64,000 bases of DNA from Pseudomonas sp. R5(2019) (GCF_009905435.1 NZ_JAAAMT010000013.1:1-64000), one strand, 5' to 3'; positions 9,006-18,524 are shown, counted from the stretch's first letter. Notes: generated by a model not told the origin, from the letters alone. A program made the numbers and translations.

Positions 9006-9218
9006 ACGTGGTCACTTGGTGTGCAGCTTCCCAATACGACTGCGACCTGCACGGGCGTTGAGTCGTGCCTGAATTAGCTTGCGAAGTGATTCACGAAATC
9101 TATTGCGATGGCGTCAACGCTATACGGAGCGAAAGACCGCTTTGGCGCCGGTGAGAGGAAGGGGGATGAGGTGGGGGATTCGTCATGAAAGGTCCTGTTT
9201 TTATTTTTATTTAAGACA
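9006..9218 (-). other. Possible truncated gene start under an orphan promoter
   Basis: Reading leftwards from the operator at 9219-9233, an ATG at 9186-9184 is preceded by AGGACC and opens a 28-codon frame (MTNPPPHPPSSHRRQSG and on) that ends before the IS630 fragment. I do not recognise the product. It may be the cut-off start of a gene once expressed from the leftward promoter, or an unrelated short frame. Confidence 0.3.
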
Positions 9219-9272
9219 TATGTTGTCGTACAACAGTGCTCGATTATCAAAACATCCATACCCTGCTGTCAA
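9219..9272 (-). promoter_or_regulatory. Leftward promoter with uronate-type operator
   Basis: On the minus strand TTGACA (9272-9267) is followed after 18 bases by GATAAT (9248-9243), a near-consensus sigma70 promoter. Nine bases downstream sits TTGTACGACAACATA (9233-9219), almost identical to the operator in front of the porin gene at 23.6 kb. The promoter points toward a region now occupied by a truncated frame and an IS630 fragment, so its original target appears lost. Confidence 0.6.
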
Positions 9273-9374
9273 CACTCGAAAAATCAAAACGGTGACAGCC
9301 CCGATCAGCGCTGCTCGTACGAAGCTGGAATGTGGACGGGCGGTCCTTGTCGAGATGAGCGGTCATTAGTCCGA

Positions 9375-9430
9375 TTGACAGCCAGGTGTCGAACTGGGTA
9401 TAAAGTGGGCAGTTGTACGACGACAGACAA
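9375..9430 (+). promoter_or_regulatory. Rightward promoter and operator for the ExuT-like gene
   Basis: TTGACA (9375-9380), an 18-base spacer and TATAAA (9399-9404) form a strong sigma70 promoter. Eight bases after the -10, at about the transcription start, is TTGTACGACGACAGACAA (9413-9430), whose ends TTGT/ACAA are inverted. An identical promoter-to-operator spacing occurs at 23.57-23.62 kb. A FadR-type GntR repressor bound here would block initiation. Confidence 0.7.
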
Positions 9431-9787
9431 CACCTCAATCCTTCAACCCTAAAAATAAAAAAGAGTGTCGGCCCCAGCATGAATTCAATCTGCTTACTCA
9501 CACCCCTGAATGCCCTCCCTTATGGTTCGACCTTGACGGCCTGCCCGCCCGCACGGTCGGGCCCGTTGTATGCGACTGCCCCACCAGGCGCCTGATCGCA
9601 CTTGCTACAAGGCCAACTCCAGCCGCTGGGCATGGAGAGCGTACGCCTCCAATAAGTTGATCGGGAGCCGCGCCGGAATCTGACTTGCCTCGCCGCAGAC
9701 TTATCGCGCTTGGGCGATGGCCTATGGCCAATTGATTTCGGTGGAAACCGAGAGATCATCACCACAATCCAACAAAAAAGTGATGCC
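9431..9787 (+). other. Long leader before the ExuT-like gene
   Basis: About 357 bases separate the promoter-operator from the transporter start. A short plus-strand frame begins at the ATG at 9480 (MNSICLLTPLNALPYG and on, ending at 9595) and may be a gene remnant, but I cannot assign it. No clear riboswitch fold was seen. Confidence 0.35.
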
Positions 9788-11194
9788 ATGAATCTGAACG
9801 AGTCCATCAACCCGCAACGCGTTGGCCAGGCCGTCGGCAAACATCGCTGGACTATCTGCGCGCTGTTGTTTTTTGCCACCACCGTCAATTACCTGGACCG
9901 CCAAGTGCTCAGTCTGTTGGCGCCGGATCTGTCGACGCAATTCGGTTGGAGTAATACCGATTACGCCAACATCGCCGCCGTCTTCCAATTCGTGTACGCG
10001 ATTTCCATGCTGTTCGCTGGCCGCGTGGTCGACAAGATCGGCACCAAGACCGGCTTTGTAGTGGCGATCTGCATCTGGTCGATCGGCGCGATGATGCACG
10101 CCTTTTCGGTGCCGATGGGCGAGGGCATCGCCGCCGTGTGCGGTGCGTTCGGCATTGCCGCCATCCCGGTCTCGATCGCCGGCTTCATGCTGTCGCGCGC
10201 CGTGCTGGCGGTAGGCGAATCGGGACATTTCCCGGCCGCGATCAAGGTCACCGCCGAATACTTCCCGAAGAAGGAGCGCTCCTTAGCCACTGGCATCTTC
10301 AATTCCGGTGCCAATGTGGGCGCGATCCTGGCGCCGCTCTGCGTGCCGCTGATCGCTGGCATATGGGGCTGGGAAGCGGCTTTCATCGTGATCGGTCTGT
10401 TGGGCTTCGTTTGGGCGGGGGTATGGATTGCGTTGTACCAAAAGCCGGAGCAGCAAAAACGCCTGTCGCCGCAGGAACTGGCCCACATCCGTAGCGATCA
10501 GATCGCGCAGGTGGTCACCAACCCGGAAGTGTCGGGTGTTGCCGCCAAAAAAGTATCGTGGTCCCAGCTGCTGAAATACCGTCAGACCTGGGCCTTTGTC
10601 TTCGGCAAATTCATGACCGACGGCGTGTGGTGGTTCTTCCTGTTCTGGCTTCCGACCTATCTGTCGGCGCAATACGGCATGAAGGGCCAGGCCATCGTGA
10701 TGCCGCTGGCCGTGCTGTACAGCATGACGATGGTGGGCAGCATCGGCGGCGGCTGGTTCCCCAGCTATTTCATGTCACGCGGCAACGCGCCGTATGACGG
10801 TCGCATGAAAGCCATGCTGGTGATAGCCTTCTTCCCGCTGGTGGTGTTGCTGGCGCAGCCATTTGGTTACATCAGTTTTTGGGTGCCGGTGCTGCTGATA
10901 GGCGTGGGCGCGTCGGCGCACCAGGCGTGGTCGTGTAATATCTTCACAACCGTGTCTGACATGTTTCCGCAAAAATCCATCGCTTCGGTGGTCGGCATTG
11001 GCGGTTTGGCAGGCGGCCTGGGCGGCGTAGTGATGACCAAGATCGGCGGTTGGGTGATCGACCACTACAAAATGATCGGCGATATTCATACCGGCTACAT
11101 GATCATGTTTACCATCTGCGCACTGGCCTATCTGGTGGCGTGGGGCGTGATGAAGACGCTGGTGCCACGCCATAGGGAAATCACCGATCTGTAA
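9788..11194 (+). CDS. exuT: MFS hexuronate transporter (ExuT-like)
   Basis: A 468-residue inner-membrane carrier of the anion:cation symporter family with about 12 membrane segments. The first segment ends in TVNYLDRQVLSLLAPDL, the family signature; GESGHFPAAIKVTAEYFPKKERS is the typical loop after helix 4. These features match hexuronate carriers importing glucuronate or galacturonate with protons. I place the start at MNLNESINPQRVGQ; the ribosome site is weak (GTGATGCC region) and the frame is open further upstream. The operator-controlled promoter about 370 bases upstream and the neighbouring uronate genes support the substrate guess. Confidence 0.85.
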   Translation: MNLNESINPQRVGQAVGKHRWTICALLFFATTVNYLDRQVLSLLAPDLSTQFGWSNTDYANIAAVFQFVYAISMLFAGRVVDKIGTKTGFVVAICIWSIGAMMHAFSVPMGEGIAAVCGAFGIAAIPVSIAGFMLSRAVLAVGESGHFPAAIKVTAEYFPKKERSLATGIFNSGANVGAILAPLCVPLIAGIWGWEAAFIVIGLLGFVWAGVWIALYQKPEQQKRLSPQELAHIRSDQIAQVVTNPEVSGVAAKKVSWSQLLKYRQTWAFVFGKFMTDGVWWFFLFWLPTYLSAQYGMKGQAIVMPLAVLYSMTMVGSIGGGWFPSYFMSRGNAPYDGRMKAMLVIAFFPLVVLLAQPFGYISFWVPVLLIGVGASAHQAWSCNIFTTVSDMFPQKSIASVVGIGGLAGGLGGVVMTKIGGWVIDHYKMIGDIHTGYMIMFTICALAYLVAWGVMKTLVPRHREITDL

Positions 11195-11496
11195 ACGGTT
11201 GGCACGACCCAGTGAGCTGACAAGCGGGGCAAACTGCGATGCAAGTTTGTCGTAGTGCGTTGCACGACGAATACTCTCGGCGCGCACCGCCATTACGGCA
11301 GGGTTTACGCACCCAAGAGGACTTCGAATAACCCGGTTTTTCAGGAATCGACATCATATACGTGCAGTGACTTGCACGAACGATGCCTTGGAAAGCGGCG
11401 GTTTTTCGAAGCGCCCTTAACAAGCATTGTGTCCCGCGTCCCGTGTCCCGTCCTGAAAAAGGTTTACACCTGTTTCAGGACTAGACATGAGAAAGA
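11195..11496. other. Intergenic, nothing recognised
   Basis: About 300 bases between the transporter and a truncated permease gene. I see no convincing gene, operator or terminator here; the region probably contains the deletion scar that removed the front of the next gene. Confidence 0.4.
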
Positions 11497-11844
11497 TTGC
11501 AGGCGCTGACGGAAATTTCGGCGGTTCCGGCTTACAACCCCAGCATGCTGGTGGCCGGCTTCAGCGGCGCGATGCCATCAGGGTTGTCGCTACCGAGCAG
11601 CGGCGGTGGCTGGATGGCCCTGGCAAGCCTGGTGGCGCTGCATGGCGTGGCCTTCACCCTGCTGTTCGTCTGCGCGCCACAGCTGAACATGGCGCAGAAC
11701 GCGCCGGTGATGAATATCGAACCGATCGCCACTTTGCTGCTGGGCTGGGCCTTGCTGGATCAGCGCCTGAGCACCCTGCAACTGATCGGTGGCACCGTGG
11801 TGGTGTGCGGCATCGTGCTGCTGACGTATCGCAAGGCGAGCTGA
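11497..11844 (+). pseudogene. EamA/DMT permease, C-terminal fragment
   Basis: About 115 codons resembling the second half of a drug/metabolite-type transporter: GGWMALASLVALHGVAFTLL, then NAPVMNIEPIATLLLGWALL and QLIGGTVVVCGIVLLTY, roughly three membrane helices, ending in TYRKAS. Intact members have about 10 helices and close to 300 residues, so the front is missing. Upstream sequence gives no continuation. It lies 25 bases before the mutarotase gene and was probably its operon partner. Confidence 0.75.
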
Positions 11845-11869
11845 CTTTCTCTTTGAACAGGAGCCTTTC

Positions 11870-12754
11870 ATGGCTGTATCCGAACTGCACCTGCAAGATC
11901 GTCTGACCCACCTTAGCCTCACGCCCGACTTGGGCGCCAGCCTGATCAATTGGGAAGTGAAGACGACCGGCCAGGCGTTGCTGCGTCATTCCGACCAGGC
12001 CGCGCTGGCCAGCGGCACGCCGCGGCGGCTGGCGTGCTATCCGCTGGCGCCGTGGTCCAACCGTATTGCCGAAGGGGGGTTCGAGCGGCCTGATGGCTGG
12101 CTGGCCTTGGCGCCCAACACGGAACACGACCCCTATCCAATCCACGGCAGCGCCTGGCAGCAGGGCTGGCATGTGGATCATCACAGTGAACGGCGTGCCC
12201 GGCTGACCCTCGACAGTGAGCTGCCGTTTGCCTATCAGGCGACGCTGGACGTGCATCTGCACGAAGGTTGTTTGAACCTCGACCTGCAGGTCATCCACCG
12301 CGATCCTTTGGCCGCATGGCACGGCCTTGGCCTGCATCCTTATTTCCCACGGTATCCAGGCACACAACTGCTGGCACCAGCCCGCCAGGTCTGGCTCGGC
12401 GATACTGGATGCTTGTCATCGCGCCCTGCGGCGATTCCGGTCGAATGGAGTTTCGATACGCAACGGGCACTCCCGTCGACCGCTGTCGATCATGCATTCA
12501 GTGGCTGGGAAGGCGGCTGCCGAATCGTTCAGCCCGAGGCGGGATATGTGCTGGATTGCCAGGCCAGCGGAGCCGAGTACTACCTGTTGTTTTGCCCGAC
12601 AGGCCAGGACTTCTTCTGCGTCGAACCGGTCAGCCATCCGATCAACGCCCACCACCTGCCCGCTCGGCCAGGGCTGCGCCTGCTACATGAGGGCGAACGG
12701 ACAAGCCTGAGCTTCAGTATGCAGTACCGCGCGCTGAATGATCACCGCCGATAA
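11870..12754 (+). CDS. Aldose 1-epimerase family protein
   Basis: A 294-residue galactose-mutarotase-like beta-sandwich enzyme interconverting alpha and beta sugar anomers. Key residues are visible: the arginine segment APWSNRIAEGGF near residue 60-71, HG in YPIHGSAWQ near 91, the catalytic His in GLGLHPYFP, and the Glu in CVEPVSHPINA near the C-terminus. There is no signal peptide, so it is cytoplasmic. The start ATG follows AACAGGAGCC. Beside a hexuronate importer it could speed conversion of uronates to the anomer used by uronate dehydrogenase (inference). Confidence 0.85.
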   Translation: MAVSELHLQDRLTHLSLTPDLGASLINWEVKTTGQALLRHSDQAALASGTPRRLACYPLAPWSNRIAEGGFERPDGWLALAPNTEHDPYPIHGSAWQQGWHVDHHSERRARLTLDSELPFAYQATLDVHLHEGCLNLDLQVIHRDPLAAWHGLGLHPYFPRYPGTQLLAPARQVWLGDTGCLSSRPAAIPVEWSFDTQRALPSTAVDHAFSGWEGGCRIVQPEAGYVLDCQASGAEYYLLFCPTGQDFFCVEPVSHPINAHHLPARPGLRLLHEGERTSLSFSMQYRALNDHRR

Positions 12755-12804
12755 ACAAATGAGTAGAGTAGAAGAGGCAGATTCACATCCATCGTCCTCT
12801 CACC

Positions 12805-13733
12805 TCCAGTCCTACAGCATTGAAATGCTGGAAGTGACCGGCGGGAAATTCTGGAAGCCCTATACCGAAAACACCACCACAGCTCAACCAGAATCCGCCG
12901 AAAAATCAGTCCCTGCAGGCATGGAGCCCTCTATGCCTACCGCCAACCATCCGCAAAGCCGCCCCTAACCTGCTGATCCTCGGACCTAGCTCGGCGGGCG
13001 AAAGTGGCGGCGCCTGGGGCGCGAGTTATGGCGAGGTGAAGATGATTGCCAACGCCGACTTGCTCAAGGCTTCTGGCCCTGGCGTTGACGGGCTCTCTTA
13101 CCACCACTACGGCGCCATCTCAAAGCGTTGCGCTCCGATGGCCCAGACGACAGAACCAGCGGCCTTGTCCGAGGAGTGGTTGACCCGGACCGATCAGACC
13201 CTGTCGCCCTACCAAAAGCAACGCGACACATTTGAGGCAGGAAAACCCATGTAGCTAACAGAAACCGCTGACGCAGCCTGTGGCAGCAACCCTACACCCT
13301 GGTCACCAGCGACTATGGCCTGCTCGACGAAAAAACCTTTGCTCCTAAGCCCAACTACTGGGGCGCGCTGCTTTGGAGCAAATTCATGGGGACCACCGTG
13401 CTCGCTTCGGGCATTACCAATCGGGAAGGCCTGCACGTCTACGCGCAGCGCATGAAGGGCACTCCGGGTGGCGTTGCGGTGATGGCTATCAACAACGATG
13501 TAGCGAATAGCCAGACCCATACCCTCCCCCAAGCCTCGCTGCGCTACACCTTCGCCTCGACCGGCGTTCTGACCAGCAAAACCGTCGCCCTGAACGGCAA
13601 CCCCCTAAGCCTGGGCAACAATGACGAACAGCCTCAGTTGAATGGCGCCCAAACCACTGCTGGTGATATCCAACTTCAACCGGCAACCATTACTTTCCTC
13701 TTCCTGCCAACAAGGCCTGCCTGTAAGCCTTGA
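12805..13733 (+). pseudogene. GH79 beta-glucuronidase/heparanase-like remnant
   Basis: Pieces of a GH79-type glycosidase appear in order. SYSIEMLEVTGGKFWKPY is near 12,810; NLLILGPSSAGESGGAWGAS near 12,970; VDGLSYHHYGAIS near 13,090; then a nucleophile-type segment GKPM-stop-LTETADAACG where the expected Trp codon is TAG (13,252-13,254). After a gap come YTLVTSDYGLLDEKTF and a C-terminal beta domain with GLHVYAQRMKGTPGGVAVMA ending at 13,733. The order fits one gene that suffered internal deletions, a frame change and a nonsense codon. An intact enzyme would release glucuronate from polysaccharide, fitting the surrounding pathway. Confidence 0.65.
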
Positions 13734-13778
13734 TTAAAAGTCGACGGGCCAGCATTGGCTCGTCGGTTACGCTATCGA

Positions 13779-14516
13779 TCATCCATCAAGCCGGGCCAGC
13801 CCCGAGCCATTGCCTGAAAAGCGATCCCGACTACCCGACAAATGCAACACCATGGCCGCACGTGCAGCGTCCGGGTCCTTTCTGCTGATCGCATTGAAGA
13901 TCGCCTCATGCTCCAGGTGAGCCAGATAACCAAGGTGCGAGAAATCGATAGCACCGCGCTCATCTGCATTGACCTGGGCACGCGGGATCATCGCTTCACC
14001 CAGGTGCTGCATTATCTCGGTGAAATACCTATTGCCAGTCGCTTCGGCAATCAATTGGTGAAAGCGCCTGTCCTCTTCTGCGCAGCTATCATTGCTGGCC
14101 AACGAGGCCCGGTAGTCATCCAGCGCCTGACGCATGCGCGTCAGCTGCTCATCACTACGGCGCAATGCCGCCAATGCGACGGCCTGCACTTCAAGCCCCA
14201 TACGCAACTCCAGCACCGCTTTGACACTGGCTGCGGTATCGATATTGAGCTGCAGGCCCAGCTGAGACTCTCGCTCCAGCACAAAGGTGCCTATGCCGTG
14301 GCGGGTCTCAACAAGACCGGACGCCTGCAGCTTCGAAATGGCTTCACGCACCACCGTCCGACTGACCCCGTGCTCGCGAACAATCGCGGTTTCTGATGGG
14401 AGTTTTTCGCCGGGCGAGAACTGACCCAGCAGAATGCGCTGCGACAGCGCTTCGACCAAACCGTGAGCCAGACTGGTGGCACGCTTGCGGACTGGCATTC
14501 CGCGTTCATTTTGCAT
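13779..14516 (-). CDS. GntR/FadR-family repressor 1
   Basis: A 245-residue regulator. The N-terminal winged helix contains GEKLPSETAIVREHGVSRT and VVREAISKLQASGLVETRHG. The C-terminal FadR-type (FCD) all-helical ligand domain contains LELRMGLEVQAVALAA, the metal-type motif DRRFHQLIAEATGN, and HLEHEAIFNAI. I choose the ATG of MQNERGMPVRKRATSLAHG because the paralog at 16.5-17.2 kb starts the same way. The palindrome TTGCATGTTATGCAA (14,511-14,525) overlaps this start codon and could be an autoregulatory site. Family members in uronate and aldarate clusters are repressors released by a sugar acid. Confidence 0.9.
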   Translation of the reverse strand: MQNERGMPVRKRATSLAHGLVEALSQRILLGQFSPGEKLPSETAIVREHGVSRTVVREAISKLQASGLVETRHGIGTFVLERESQLGLQLNIDTAASVKAVLELRMGLEVQAVALAALRRSDEQLTRMRQALDDYRASLASNDSCAEEDRRFHQLIAEATGNRYFTEIMQHLGEAMIPRAQVNADERGAIDFSHLGYLAHLEHEAIFNAISRKDPDAARAAMVLHLSGSRDRFSGNGSGLARLDG

Positions 14517-15123
14517 GTTATGCAATCCAATAAAGAAGGCTGCGAAGAACTTACCACCCTTGATATTACCTAAAGGGATACCTGACAAGCCCCGTTTCAC
14601 GGGCGCAAAAAGCGCTTAATAACGATAACAGTACAGAAAGTCTTTCCTCTCTAAAAGTCCTGCAATCAACCTCACAGTACGCCCCGCAACATAACGACAC
14701 AAATATAGATTAATGAGCATATTCTATTCTTTCGAGCAGGATCTTAACCCACTGTAGCGCCAACTCATCCCAAACACCGAATCCCCCTGGTCACAATAGA
14801 TAGCACCCTATCGTTAAATTGAGCAGGCCTTATCAGTTACACCCTGGTGAAGAGACAAGCGCAGCACACCTAGCGACCTGCCACAGTCATCTTATAAGTA
14901 AAGGCAGGATTCTCGTGCAATCGGGGGCTCACAGCTGCGCTCTAAACTCAACGCAAAATGGCATGAATTGCTTCGATATCGCCGCTAACATCAGGCTAAC
15001 CTTCGGCCTCACTGGGCCTATCGAGCCGCTCAAGCTTGACAAGTCAAGCCAGAAAAACCAAGAATTGATCAACGATGTATGATAACTGACGATATAAAAA
15101 ACAACAACGCGGAGAAATATCGG
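14517..15123. other. Divergent control region between regulator 1 and the lactonase gene
   Basis: About 600 AT-richer bases separating the leftward regulator from the rightward lactonase. I do not find a good copy of the TTGTACGACAACATACAA operator here. An open frame at 14,819-15,082 has no ribosome site or recognisable product and is not called. Confidence 0.4.
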
Positions 15124-16263
15124 ATGGACCGAGCCAAAACCCTCAAGCGTCTTGCCAGCGCCGCGCTGCTGGTGGGCGCCTCACAGACCTGGGCCAATAC
15201 CTTTGTCTACGTCTCCAACGCCGCCGACGGCACTATCAGTAGCTACGAGCTGTCTAAACAAGGGCAATTGCAGCCCCTGGCCACCACCGAAGCCGGAGCA
15301 GGCGTCATGCCGCTCGCCTTAAGCCCAGACCACAGCAAACTCTACGCATCCATCCGGGGCAAACCTTACTCAGTAGCAACCTACGCCATCGACCCCGCCA
15401 GCGGTGCGCTCAAGCACCTGAAAAACGCCACCGTTGCTGATAGCCTGGCCTATATTTCCACGGACAAGACCGGCCACTACTTGTTCGGCGCGTCATACGG
15501 TGAGGACCTGGTCAGCGTTAACTCAATTAATGCCGATGGCGAAGTCACGGATAACGTGCAGCAAGCCATCAAGACCGGCCCGAATGCCCACTCAATCATT
15601 GTCGATAAGACCAATCGGTTTGTGTACGCCGCCAACTTGGGCGCCGACAAACTCCTTGAATTCAGATTCGATGCCGCCAGTGGCAAACTCGATACGCTTG
15701 GCCACGCCGAACTACCTAAAGACAGCGGCCCGCGCCACCCCGTCATATCACCGGATAACCGCTTCCTCTATCTGCTTAGCGAGATGGCCGGCAGCGTCAC
15801 CACCTTTGCCATAAACCCAAATACCGGGCAGCTCACTGCACTGGGCGAGGTCAACGCGATACCAGCAGACTCTGGCTTGGTGCACGGCGCTGCCCGACCG
15901 ATGATCAAGCCAGGGCAACCGGTACCGCCGCCACTGGCCGCCAACCTGATTTGGGCCGCCGACATTGCACTGACGCCTGACGGGCGCTTCCTTTATACCT
16001 CAGAGCGCACTGGCAGTACGGTCAGTGTGTTTACGGTAGACCGGGACAGTGGCCTGCCCAACTTCGTGCAAAACCTTAAAGTCGAACAGCAACCACGGGG
16101 CATCACCGTAGACCCGTCGGGTCAATGGCTGCTGGTCACTGGCGAAAAAAGCCCTAACGTTGGTGTGTACGCCATTGATCCGAGCCGCGGCACGCTCACT
16201 CAACACGCCACCGCACCTTCCGGTAAAGGCGCAAACTGGGTACAAGCCGTCAGCTACCCATGA
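15124..16263 (+). CDS. Periplasmic seven-bladed lactonase (PF10282 type)
   Basis: A 379-residue protein with a Sec signal peptide (RLASAALLVGASQTWA, cleavage near residue 24), then beta-propeller blades of the 6-phosphogluconolactonase/muconate cycloisomerase family: NTFVYVSNAADGTISSYEL, LALSPDHSKLYAS, HSIIVDKTNRFVYAANLG, HPVISPDNRFLYLLSE, LTPDGRFLYTSERTG, ITVDPSGQWLLVTGE. The start ATG follows GGAGAAATATCGG. Export argues against a pentose-phosphate role; hydrolysis of a sugar-acid lactone before uptake is the likely job (inference). It sits between the two FadR-type regulators. Confidence 0.8.
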   Translation: MDRAKTLKRLASAALLVGASQTWANTFVYVSNAADGTISSYELSKQGQLQPLATTEAGAGVMPLALSPDHSKLYASIRGKPYSVATYAIDPASGALKHLKNATVADSLAYISTDKTGHYLFGASYGEDLVSVNSINADGEVTDNVQQAIKTGPNAHSIIVDKTNRFVYAANLGADKLLEFRFDAASGKLDTLGHAELPKDSGPRHPVISPDNRFLYLLSEMAGSVTTFAINPNTGQLTALGEVNAIPADSGLVHGAARPMIKPGQPVPPPLAANLIWAADIALTPDGRFLYTSERTGSTVSVFTVDRDSGLPNFVQNLKVEQQPRGITVDPSGQWLLVTGEKSPNVGVYAIDPSRGTLTQHATAPSGKGANWVQAVSYP

Positions 16264-16264
16264 A

Positions 16265-16440
16265 ATGAAATTCCCCCAATTGTTCATACCCAAGACCGGG
16301 GGCGAACCCTTTACGGGAAAACGCTCCACGGGCTCACAGCCTACTGCATGAGCCGGGGCAATCAACTCGACGCGAGAGACCGCCTCGGTGAGCTGCGTGG
16401 TACATCCAGAAAGAAGGATGGGCAATGCAAATGCAGGCAA
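16265..16440 (-). pseudogene. Lipoprotein fragment (DUF4156-like)
   Basis: On the minus strand a lipobox-like segment LPILLSGC is followed by TTQLTEAVSRVELIAPAHAVGCEPV, resembling the start of small DUF4156-type outer-membrane lipoproteins. The similarity fades after about 45 residues and the frame runs on antisense into the lactonase gene. No ATG or ribosome site is visible in front. I read it as a displaced fragment. Confidence 0.4.
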
Positions 16441-16461
16441 TAGCCGATCGATCCCCCTTGC

Positions 16462-17178
16462 TCACTGCACCCCCCCCGAAAACCTGTCCAGGCTATTGAT
16501 CAGATGCAGCATCATTGCCGCACGCGCGGCATCAGGGTCTCGCATACTGATTGCCCTGAATATTGCCTCGTGCTCAAGACTTGCCAAAAAGCCAAGACGC
16601 GATAGATCCGCGCCCTCTCGCTCCTCTGCCTTCACCTGGGTTCTGGGGATAATGGCATTGCCCAAGTGCTGCATGATTTCAGTGAAATACTCGTTGCCTG
16701 TCGCCTCTGCAATTATCTGATGAAAGCGCTTGTCCTCCTCCACGCAACTGTCGTTGCTCTCCATAGAGGATTGATAGTCATCCAGCGCCTGGCGCATGCG
16801 CACCAAATGATCTTCGGTGCGTCGTACAGCCGCTAGCGCCACGGCCTGCACCTCCAGCCCCAGGCGCAATTCCAGAACCCGCTTAACACTGGCTACCGTA
16901 TCGATATTTAGCCGAAGCCCCAACTGAGACTGGCGCCCCAGGACAAACGTCCCGACGCCATGCCGGGTTTCCACCAACCCCGAGGCCTGCAACTTTGAAA
17001 TGGCTTCGCGGACCACCGTACGACTCACGCCGTACTCGCGAACAATGGCTGACTCTGGCGGCAACTTTTGCCCAAGCACGTAACGACCCAACACGATCTG
17101 CCGGGTCAACGCCTCGACCAAGCCTTGCGCCAAGCTATTTGAACCCTTTCGCACCAACGCACTGCTGTCATCTTGCAT
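16462..17178 (-). CDS. GntR/FadR-family repressor 2
   Basis: A 238-residue paralog of the regulator at 13.8-14.5 kb, with nearly the same winged helix (PESAIVREYGVSRTVVREAI, LQASGLVETRHGVGTFVLGR) and FCD domain (LELRLGLEVQAVALAAVRRT, DKRFHQIIAEATGNEYFTEI, LASLEHEAIFRAISMRDPDA). It begins MQDDSSALVRKGSNSLAQG. It is divergent from kdgD, with about 350 bases between. A half-site TTGTATGATGACAGC at 17,275-17,289 and a fuller site at 17,469-17,486 lie in that gap, so it probably controls itself and kdgD-gudP-gudD. Confidence 0.9.
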   Translation of the reverse strand: MQDDSSALVRKGSNSLAQGLVEALTRQIVLGRYVLGQKLPPESAIVREYGVSRTVVREAISKLQASGLVETRHGVGTFVLGRQSQLGLRLNIDTVASVKRVLELRLGLEVQAVALAAVRRTEDHLVRMRQALDDYQSSMESNDSCVEEDKRFHQIIAEATGNEYFTEIMQHLGNAIIPRTQVKAEEREGADLSRLGFLASLEHEAIFRAISMRDPDAARAAMMLHLINSLDRFSGGVQ

Positions 17179-17449
17179 TCTGCCGCCCCCTCAAAGCTAA
17201 GCATGCCTAGAGCTTACACCATTCGATTTTCGACCATCGCGCCCGCGATTCCGCCATCGAACAACAACTCAGACTTGTATGATGACAGCTGCGAACCGAC
17301 CACTTTCTCGACCGCGGACACTGAGAAACGTTTGAGAATAAAGCCAAAGCACGCCCTCCAACGTACGTAAAGCACCCTAAAAGAAGCCATCTAATAACCT
17401 TTCAATCTATTAATTAATTTTGTTATGCGAAATAACCCTGAAAATCAAT

Positions 17450-17486
17450 TTGTCAAAAAAAAACCATGTTGTATGATGTCTATCAA
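17450..17486 (+). promoter_or_regulatory. kdgD promoter and overlapping operator
   Basis: TTGTCA (17,450-17,455), a 16-base spacer and TATGAT (17,472-17,477) form a good sigma70 promoter. The sequence TTGTATGATGTCTATCAA (17,469-17,486), related to the operators at 9.4 and 23.6 kb, overlaps the -10. This placement suits repression by a FadR-type regulator. The start of kdgD is 47 bases further on. Confidence 0.6.
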
Positions 17487-17532
17487 CTCAAAGCACTACC
17501 CCAACAACAACCAGTGACATAGGTGAAAACTC

Positions 17533-18444
17533 ATGACCCCTCAAGAACTCAAATCCATTCTTTCCGAAGGCCTTCTCTCCTTCCCTCTGACTGATTTCGA
17601 TGCTGCTGGTGACTTCCGTGCCGACACCTATGCCAAGCGCCTGGATTGGCTCGCGCCCTACGGCGCCAGCGCGTTGTTCGCCGCCGGTGGCACGGGTGAA
17701 TTCTTCTCGCTGGAGCCTACTGAGTACTCGCAAATCATCAAAGTCGCTGTCGATACCTGCAAAGGCCAGGTTCCGATCCTCGCCGGTGCTGGCGGCTCGA
17801 CCCGCCAGGCCATCGCCTACGCCCAGGAAGCCGAGCGCCTAGGCGCTGCCGGTATTCTGCTGCTACCGCACTACCTGACTGAGGCAAGCCAGGAAGGCTT
17901 GATCGCCCATGTCGAACAAGTCTGCAAATCAGTGGATTTCGGCGTAGTGGTCTACAACCGCAATGTCTGCCAACTGAATGCCGATAGCCTGGAAAAACTC
18001 GCTGATCGCTGCCCTAACCTGATCGGATTCAAGGATGGCCTAGGCAACATTGAAAGCATGGTCTCAATCCGTCGGCGCCTGGGCGAGCGCCTGACCTACC
18101 TCGGCGGCCTGCCAACGGCCGAAGTGTATGCAGCTGCTTATAAAGCGCTGGGTGTACCGGTCTACTCTTCAGCGGTATTCAACTTCATCCCGAAAACAGC
18201 CATGGATTTCTACCGGGCGATCGCCAGCGAAGACCATGAGACCGTAGGCAAACTCATTGACGACTTCTTCCTGCCTTACCTCAATATCCGCAACCGCTGC
18301 GACGGCTACGGCGTGAGCATCGTCAAAGCTGGCGCCAAGCTGGTTGGCCATGATGCAGGCCCCGTTCGAGCCCCACTGACAGATCTGCTTCCAAATGAAA
18401 TGGAAGAGCTGGATGCATTGATCAAGAAGCTCGGTTCTCAGTAA
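17533..18444 (+). CDS. kdgD: 5-dehydro-4-deoxyglucarate dehydratase
   Basis: A 303-residue DapA/NAL-superfamily TIM-barrel enzyme. It dehydrates and decarboxylates 5-keto-4-deoxyglucarate to 2-oxoglutarate semialdehyde. The [14 protein letters not shown] motif (family GxxGE) is near residue 58. The Tyr in [11 protein letters not shown] is near 140, and the Schiff-base Lys lies in [11 protein letters not shown] near 170. The length is typical. The start is ATG after AGGTGAAAACTC. It heads a run with gudP and gudD, whose product it uses. Confidence 0.93.
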   Translation: MTPQELKSILSEGLLSFPLTDFDAAGDFRADTYAKRLDWLAPYGASALFAAGGTGEFFSLEPTEYSQIIKVAVDTCKGQVPILAGAGGSTRQAIAYAQEAERLGAAGILLLPHYLTEASQEGLIAHVEQVCKSVDFGVVVYNRNVCQLNADSLEKLADRCPNLIGFKDGLGNIESMVSIRRRLGERLTYLGGLPTAEVYAAAYKALGVPVYSSAVFNFIPKTAMDFYRAIASEDHETVGKLIDDFFLPYLNIRNRCDGYGVSIVKAGAKLVGHDAGPVRAPLTDLLPNEMEELDALIKKLGSQ

Positions 18445-18458
18445 TTCGACTGTAACAA

Positions 18459-18477
18459 CCGGCGGCCAAGCCGCCGG
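18459..18477 (+). terminator. GC hairpin between kdgD and gudP
   Basis: A perfect 8-bp stem, CCGGCGGC with GCCGCCGG, and CAA loop lie 15 bases after the kdgD stop. No T-tract follows, so it more likely stabilises the upstream message or attenuates the downstream genes than stops transcription fully. Confidence 0.5.
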
Positions 18478-18524
18478 CGTCACGCTCAAACCCGCATAAA
18501 AATAATCAGTGGGAGATTTGAATT

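Noticed and set aside
14819-15082. An 87-codon plus-strand frame before the lactonase gene
   Set aside because: Non-ATG start, no ribosome site, atypical composition and no motif.
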